35,872 nt of DNA from an uncultured Eubacteriales bacterium. Lineage in GTDB: Bacteria; Bacillota; Clostridia; Oscillospirales; Oscillospiraceae. The notes under the pieces were generated by a model. It was not told the DNA's origin. It searched no databases and worked only from the letters and a program-made list of their open reading frames with translations. Shown in pieces: positions 32,479 through 35,872 of the stretch. Location: positions 1 to 35,872 of the forward strand of contig USCO01000007.1 in NCBI GenBank assembly GCA_900553135.1, read 5' to 3'. The position numbers and the translations under genes are program-made. Numbering within the stretch: position 1 is the first letter of the stretch; each line of letters begins with the position of its first letter.

Positions 32479-34254
32479 ATGTACTATACCAATGGAAATT
32501 ATGAAGCTTTCGCCCGCCCCCGCAAGCCCAAGGACGTGGACGCCAAGTCCGCGTGGCTCATCGGCTCCGGCCTTGCCAGTCTCTCCGCCGCCGCCTTCCT
32601 CATCCGGGACGGCCAGATGCCCGGCGACCACATCCACATTCTGGAGGAGGCCGCCCTGCCGGGGGGCGCCTGCGACGGCCTGAACATCCCCGAGCTGGGC
32701 TTTGTCATCCGGGGCGGCCGGGAGATGGAAAACCACTACGAGTGCCTCTGGGACCTGTACCGGTCCATCCCCTCCCTGGAGGTGGAAAACGCCAGCGTGC
32801 TGGACGAGTTCTACTGGCTGAACAAGGACGACCCCAACTTCTCCAAGAACCGGGCCACCCTGAAGCAGGGGGACAGTGCCAACACGGGAAACCGGTTTGA
32901 CCTCAGCGACGAGGCCGCCCTGGAGCTGATGCGCCTGTTCTTCACCCCCGACGAGGACCTGTACGACAAGACCATCGACGACGTGCTGGACGAGGAGTTT
33001 TACAAGTCCAACTTCTGGCTCTACTGGCAGACCATGTTCGCCTTTGAGAAGTGGCACTCCGCCCTGGAGATGAAGCTGTATCTGCAGCGCTTCCTCCACC
33101 ACATCGGCGGCCTGCCCGACCTGTCCGCCCTGAAGTTCACCAAGTACAACCAGTACGAGTCCCTCATCCTCCCTCTGGTGGCCTACCTGAAGGAGAACGG
33201 GGTGCAGTTCCACTACGGGGTCAAGGTGACCAACGTACTCTTCCACTTCCTGCCCGACAAAAAGGTGGCCCACCAGATGATCCTGCTGCGGGATGGGAAG
33301 GAGGAGGTCATGGAGCTGACCGAGCACGACCTGGTCTTTGTCACCAACGGCTCCTGCACCGAGAGCGCCGCCCTGGGGGACAACCACCACGCCCCCAAGC
33401 TGACGGTGGAGGACGGCGAGGGCTCCAGCTGGGGATTGTGGAAAAACATCGCGGTGCAGAATCCCCTCTTCGGCCGCCCGGAAAAGTTCTGCTCGGATAT
33501 CCAGGCCACCAAGTGGGAGTCGGCCACCGTCACCCTGCTGGATGACAAGATCGCCCCCTACGTCCAGGAGATCTGCCAGCGGGACCCCTATTCCGGCAAG
33601 GTGGTCACCGGCGGCATCGTCACCGTGAAGGACTCCGCCTGGCTCATGAGCTGGACCTTCAACCGCCAGCCCCACTTCAAGGCCCAGCCCCAGGGACAGC
33701 TGGTGGGCTGGATCTACGGGCTCTACCCCGACGAGCCGGGGGACTATGTGGGCAAGCCCATGCAGGAGTGCACCGGAGCGGAGATCTGCATGGAGTGGCT
33801 CTACCACCTGGGGGTGCCCGAAAACCTCATTGAGGAGCTGGCCCGGGAGAGCGCCAGCACCGTGCCCTGCATGATGCCCTATGTCACCGCCTTCTTCATG
33901 CCCCGCGCTGCCGGGGACCGGCCCGATGTGGTGCCCCAGGGCTGCGTCAACTTCGCCTTCCTGGGCCAGTTCGCCCAGACGGAGCGGGACACCATTTTCA
34001 CCACCGAGTACTCCGTCCGTACCGCCATGGAGGCGGTCTACACCCTGCTGGATGTGGAGCGGGGGGTGCCCGAGGTCTACGGCTCGGTCTACGATGTCCG
34101 CTGCCTGCTTAACGCGGCCCACTACCTGCTGGACGGCCGGAAGCTCACCGAGATGAAGCTCCCCCTGCCCCTGAGGGTGGCCATGCGCGCCGGACTGGAC
34201 AAGGTGGAAGGCACCACCATCGCAGAGCTGCTCCACCGCTATGAACTGATCTGA
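32479..34254 (+). CDS. ohyA: Oleate hydratase
   Basis: A 591-residue FAD enzyme that adds water to cis-9 double bonds of free fatty acids, for example oleate to 10-hydroxystearate. The FAD-binding loop GSGLAS (29-34) and PGGACDG (61-67) lie at the N-terminus. RGGREMENHYE holds Glu82 and Tyr201 is present; both positions equal the catalytic residues I recall for the staphylococcal enzyme. In bacteria it detoxifies unsaturated host or dietary fatty acids. AGGAGG precedes the ATG. It is controlled by site 3 and likely shares its transcript with the DUF308 gene behind it. Confidence 0.96.
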   Translation: MYYTNGNYEAFARPRKPKDVDAKSAWLIGSGLASLSAAAFLIRDGQMPGDHIHILEEAALPGGACDGLNIPELGFVIRGGREMENHYECLWDLYRSIPSLEVENASVLDEFYWLNKDDPNFSKNRATLKQGDSANTGNRFDLSDEAALELMRLFFTPDEDLYDKTIDDVLDEEFYKSNFWLYWQTMFAFEKWHSALEMKLYLQRFLHHIGGLPDLSALKFTKYNQYESLILPLVAYLKENGVQFHYGVKVTNVLFHFLPDKKVAHQMILLRDGKEEVMELTEHDLVFVTNGSCTESAALGDNHHAPKLTVEDGEGSSWGLWKNIAVQNPLFGRPEKFCSDIQATKWESATVTLLDDKIAPYVQEICQRDPYSGKVVTGGIVTVKDSAWLMSWTFNRQPHFKAQPQGQLVGWIYGLYPDEPGDYVGKPMQECTGAEICMEWLYHLGVPENLIEELARESASTVPCMMPYVTAFFMPRAAGDRPDVVPQGCVNFAFLGQFAQTERDTIFTTEYSVRTAMEAVYTLLDVERGVPEVYGSVYDVRCLLNAAHYLLDGRKLTEMKLPLPLRVAMRAGLDKVEGTTIAELLHRYELI

Positions 34255-34262
34255 CCCTCTCT

Positions 34263-34280
34263 TCCGGACGGCTGTCCGGG
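34263..34280. repeat. Short hairpin after the oleate hydratase gene
   Basis: CCGGAC (34264-34269) pairs with GTCCGG (34274-34279) around GGCT. No T run follows, so it is not a usual terminator; it may stabilise the upstream part of the message. Confidence 0.4.
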
Positions 34281-34329
34281 TCCCGAAATCTCTTACTTTC
34301 ATCTTTCTCACACTAAGGAGGCAATTCTT

Positions 34330-34881
34330 ATGACACTGCAATTTTTCTGGTCCCGGACCGCTTCTGTCTGGATCGCGCTGCTCTACATGCTTCTGGGCAT
34401 TCCCCTGCTTCTCTTCCCCGGTCTCAGCGGCTCCGTCTTTGTCTGGGCCCTGGCCGCGGGGGCGGCGGTATACGCCGTGAGCCACCTGTGGCGCTACCTC
34501 CAGGGACGCAAGGCCGGACAGGCCTCGGGGGGCGACCTCTTCCTGGCAGTCCTGCCCCTGGCCTTCGCCATCTTCGCCCTGCTGTGGCCCCAGGCCATCC
34601 TCTCCTTCCTGCCCCTGGTGCTGGGCGCCCTGCTCCTGGTGGACGGGGTGGGCAAGACTCCGCTGGTCTTTGCCGCTATCCAGTCCAAGGCTCCCATTCT
34701 CATCCCCCTGCTCCTCTCCGCCCTCATCCCCATCGTGCTGGGAGTGCTGCTGGTGGTCAACCCCTTCCACGCGGCCCAGCTGGTCATCATGGTCTTTGGA
34801 GCGGCCCTGCTGGCTGACGGCATCAGCGATCTGACCACCGCCCTCATGTCCCGGAAGGCCGACCCCGGCACGGGAGCCTGA
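34330..34881 (+). CDS. HdeD-like (DUF308) membrane protein
   Basis: A 183-residue protein with six helices in three pairs, the same family as the protein at 28073 but without its hydrophilic N-terminal tail. Typical are the LLLFPGLSG turn near residue 30 and LLVVNPFHAAQLVIMVFGAALLADGI near the C-terminus. Function unknown; the family is associated with membrane or acid stress. AAGGAGG precedes the ATG at 34330. With only 75 bases to ohyA and no terminator between, it is probably transcribed together with it. Confidence 0.85.
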   Translation: MTLQFFWSRTASVWIALLYMLLGIPLLLFPGLSGSVFVWALAAGAAVYAVSHLWRYLQGRKAGQASGGDLFLAVLPLAFAIFALLWPQAILSFLPLVLGALLLVDGVGKTPLVFAAIQSKAPILIPLLLSALIPIVLGVLLVVNPFHAAQLVIMVFGAALLADGISDLTTALMSRKADPGTGA

Positions 34882-34904
34882 ACTTCAAACTTCGTCCCCA
34901 GGTC

Positions 34905-34941
34905 AAAAAAACCAGGACGCCCTTGGACGTCCTGGTTTTTT
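34905..34941 (+). terminator. Terminator after the DUF308 gene
   Basis: Stem ACCAGGACG (34911-34919) with CGTCCTGGT (34928-34936), eight-base loop and a T run; seven A on the left. It ends the ohyA-DUF308 transcript before site 4. Confidence 0.92.
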
Positions 34942-34960
34942 CCTGGCCATTTTCCCCTTG

Positions 34961-35002
34961 GTTGTGTGGACAACCGAGATTTTCTTCCCCCAATGGTACC
35001 AT
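34961..35002 (+). promoter_or_regulatory. Crp/Fnr-type site 4 and -10 box of the CmpB-like gene
   Basis: GTTGTGTGGACAAC (34961-34974), one base from the consensus, is centred at -41.5 to a start near 35009 set by TACCAT (34997-35002), which has an upstream TGG extension. The leader is 53 bases. Confidence 0.68.
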
Positions 35003-35061
35003 GAAACTATCCCCAAAGTGTCTTGAGCCCCTGTGGGCCGGGACCGGAAAGCAGGTAATAT

Positions 35062-35772
35062 ATGACCACTATCATGATCCTGGTGGCCCTTGCCGCCCTG
35101 ATCCTTTTCTCCGCAGGGGCCGCCGAAGGCCCGTATCCGGTGCCCCGTCTGGGCTGGCACCAATGGTTTTTCCTCTTTTTGAGCAGTTCCTTTCTGGGGT
35201 GCCTGTTTGAGATGGGGGTGGTGTGGCTGGGCACCGGGGTGCTCATGAGCCGCAGCAGCCTGCTCTACGGCGCGGTGAGCGTGGTGTGGGGCCTGGGCGC
35301 CCTGCTGATGCTCCTGATCCTCTACCCCCTGCGGCGGTACGGCCCGGGGACCGTGTTTGCGGGAGGCATGATCCTGGGGGGCGGCTTTGAGTACCTGGCC
35401 AGCCTGCTGCTGGAGCTTACATGCCACCGCCTGTTCTGGGACTACTCCCACATGCCCCTGAACCTGGACGGCCGCACCAACCTGCTGTATGCCGCCTTCT
35501 GGGGGCTGGCCGGAGTGGTGTGGGTCTACTGGCTGACACCCCGCCTGCTGAAGCTGCTGGACAAGATTTCCCCCAAGGGGGGACGGGCGGCGGCCAGCGC
35601 CCTGGCCCTGCTGCTGGCCGTGGATATGGCCCTCTCCGCCGCCGCCTTCCTCCGCATGGAGGAGCGCAGCCAGGGAAAGAGCCCCAGCAATCAGGTGGAG
35701 CGCCTGCTGGATACCTGGTATGACGACGGCACCATGCAGCGGCGCTACCAGAACATGACCCTGCCCCAGTGA
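35062..35772 (+). CDS. Putative membrane protein of the CmpB (ABC transporter type IV-like) family
   Basis: A 236-residue protein with about six helices and a hydrophilic C-terminal tail. The central part, SSLLYGAVSVVWGLGALLM and ILGGGFEYLASLLLEL followed by FWDYSHMPLNLDGR, matches the family called putative ABC-transporter permease CmpB. No ATP-binding partner lies nearby, so a transport role is doubtful. The ribosome site is weak (GCAGG about 6 bases before the ATG). The Crp/Fnr site 4 lies upstream. Confidence 0.8.
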   Translation: MTTIMILVALAALILFSAGAAEGPYPVPRLGWHQWFFLFLSSSFLGCLFEMGVVWLGTGVLMSRSSLLYGAVSVVWGLGALLMLLILYPLRRYGPGTVFAGGMILGGGFEYLASLLLELTCHRLFWDYSHMPLNLDGRTNLLYAAFWGLAGVVWVYWLTPRLLKLLDKISPKGGRAAASALALLLAVDMALSAAAFLRMEERSQGKSPSNQVERLLDTWYDDGTMQRRYQNMTLPQ

Positions 35773-35793
35773 GAAAAAACGGGGCGGGGAAAA

Positions 35794-35829
35794 TAAAAAA
35801 ACCGCTGTTTCCTTTTGGAAACAGCGGTT
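35794..35829 (-). terminator. Terminator downstream of the tRNA
   Basis: Stem AACCGCTGTTTCC (35800-35812) with GGAAACAGCGGTT (35817-35829). The longer T run lies on the minus strand (RC of the A run from 35795), so it mainly ends the tRNA transcript, but it can also stop the plus-strand gene. Confidence 0.85.
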
Positions 35830-35833
35830 TGTC

Positions 35834-35872
35834 TGGTGGACGATACAGGACTTGAACCTGTGACCTCCCGCA
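35834..35872 (-). tRNA. tRNA, 3' portion only (possibly Arg), cut by the window end
   Basis: On the minus strand the end reads as T arm ACAGG-TTCAAGT-CCTGT, acceptor strand ATCGTCC, discriminator A and an encoded CCA. The part before it (GCGGGAGGTC) is the 3' side of the anticodon stem and the variable loop. The anticodon is outside the window. The acceptor and stem resemble some clostridial tRNA-Arg, but this identity is weak. Confidence 0.85.

Overview
The window is a dense, GC-rich chromosomal stretch with Shine-Dalgarno sites of the AGGAGG type, many rho-independent terminators, anaerobe-type enzymes (HemZ, an anaerobic sulfatase maturase) and Clostridia-like housekeeping order. This fits a high-GC gut Clostridium relative of the Oscillospiraceae type (Flavonifractor-like). 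The genus is an inference from gene content. No insertion sequence, prophage, integrase or CRISPR array was seen.

Layout. (1) 27-10137, minus strand: a likely housekeeping operon recJ - rel - small membrane protein - dtd - metallo-beta-lactamase (MBL) hydrolase - hemZ - nucleoside kinase - GH13 glycosidase, read from a promoter near 10200. (2) 10265-13191, plus: mnmG and an MBL hydrolase with ATGA overlap. (3) 13241-15141: a MarR regulator and MATE exporter with a twin palindromic operator. (4) 15142-24408: a candidate organosulfate locus. It holds a complete tripartite tricarboxylate transporter (TctC-TctB-TctA), a sulfatase without signal peptide and a GntR/LacI-type regulator on the plus strand. 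Facing it are an anaerobic sulfatase-maturating radical SAM enzyme and a split CHR (chromate/sulfate family) transporter, with a divergent LysR regulator. (5) 24425-27475: a condensation/acetyltransferase-like protein, a zinc-ribbon membrane protein (DUF6320-like) and a convergent alpha/beta hydrolase. (6) 27541-35772: a Crp/Fnr-family regulator surrounded by TspO, two HdeD-like (DUF308) proteins, a leucine-rich-repeat/SLH surface protein, oleate hydratase and a CmpB-like membrane protein. (7) 35834-35872: the 3' end of a tRNA on the minus strand.

Two systems stand out. The first is a compact Crp/Fnr regulon. Four near-identical palindromes, GTTGTCTRGACAAC or one base away, lie at 28805, 29691, 32376 and 34961. 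Each has its centre 29.5 bases before the first base of a -10-like hexamer, which is exactly the -41.5 position of class II activation. Each predicted leader is 51-56 bases long and precedes an envelope or lipid-related gene. A weaker fifth site with the same geometry precedes the alpha/beta hydrolase.

The second is the sulfatase locus. Because the sulfatase appears cytosolic, the natural reading is import of an intact sulfate ester by the TTT system, activation of the sulfatase by the maturase, cleavage inside the cell, and possibly sulfate export by the CHR pair. The substrate is unknown and this pathway is inference.
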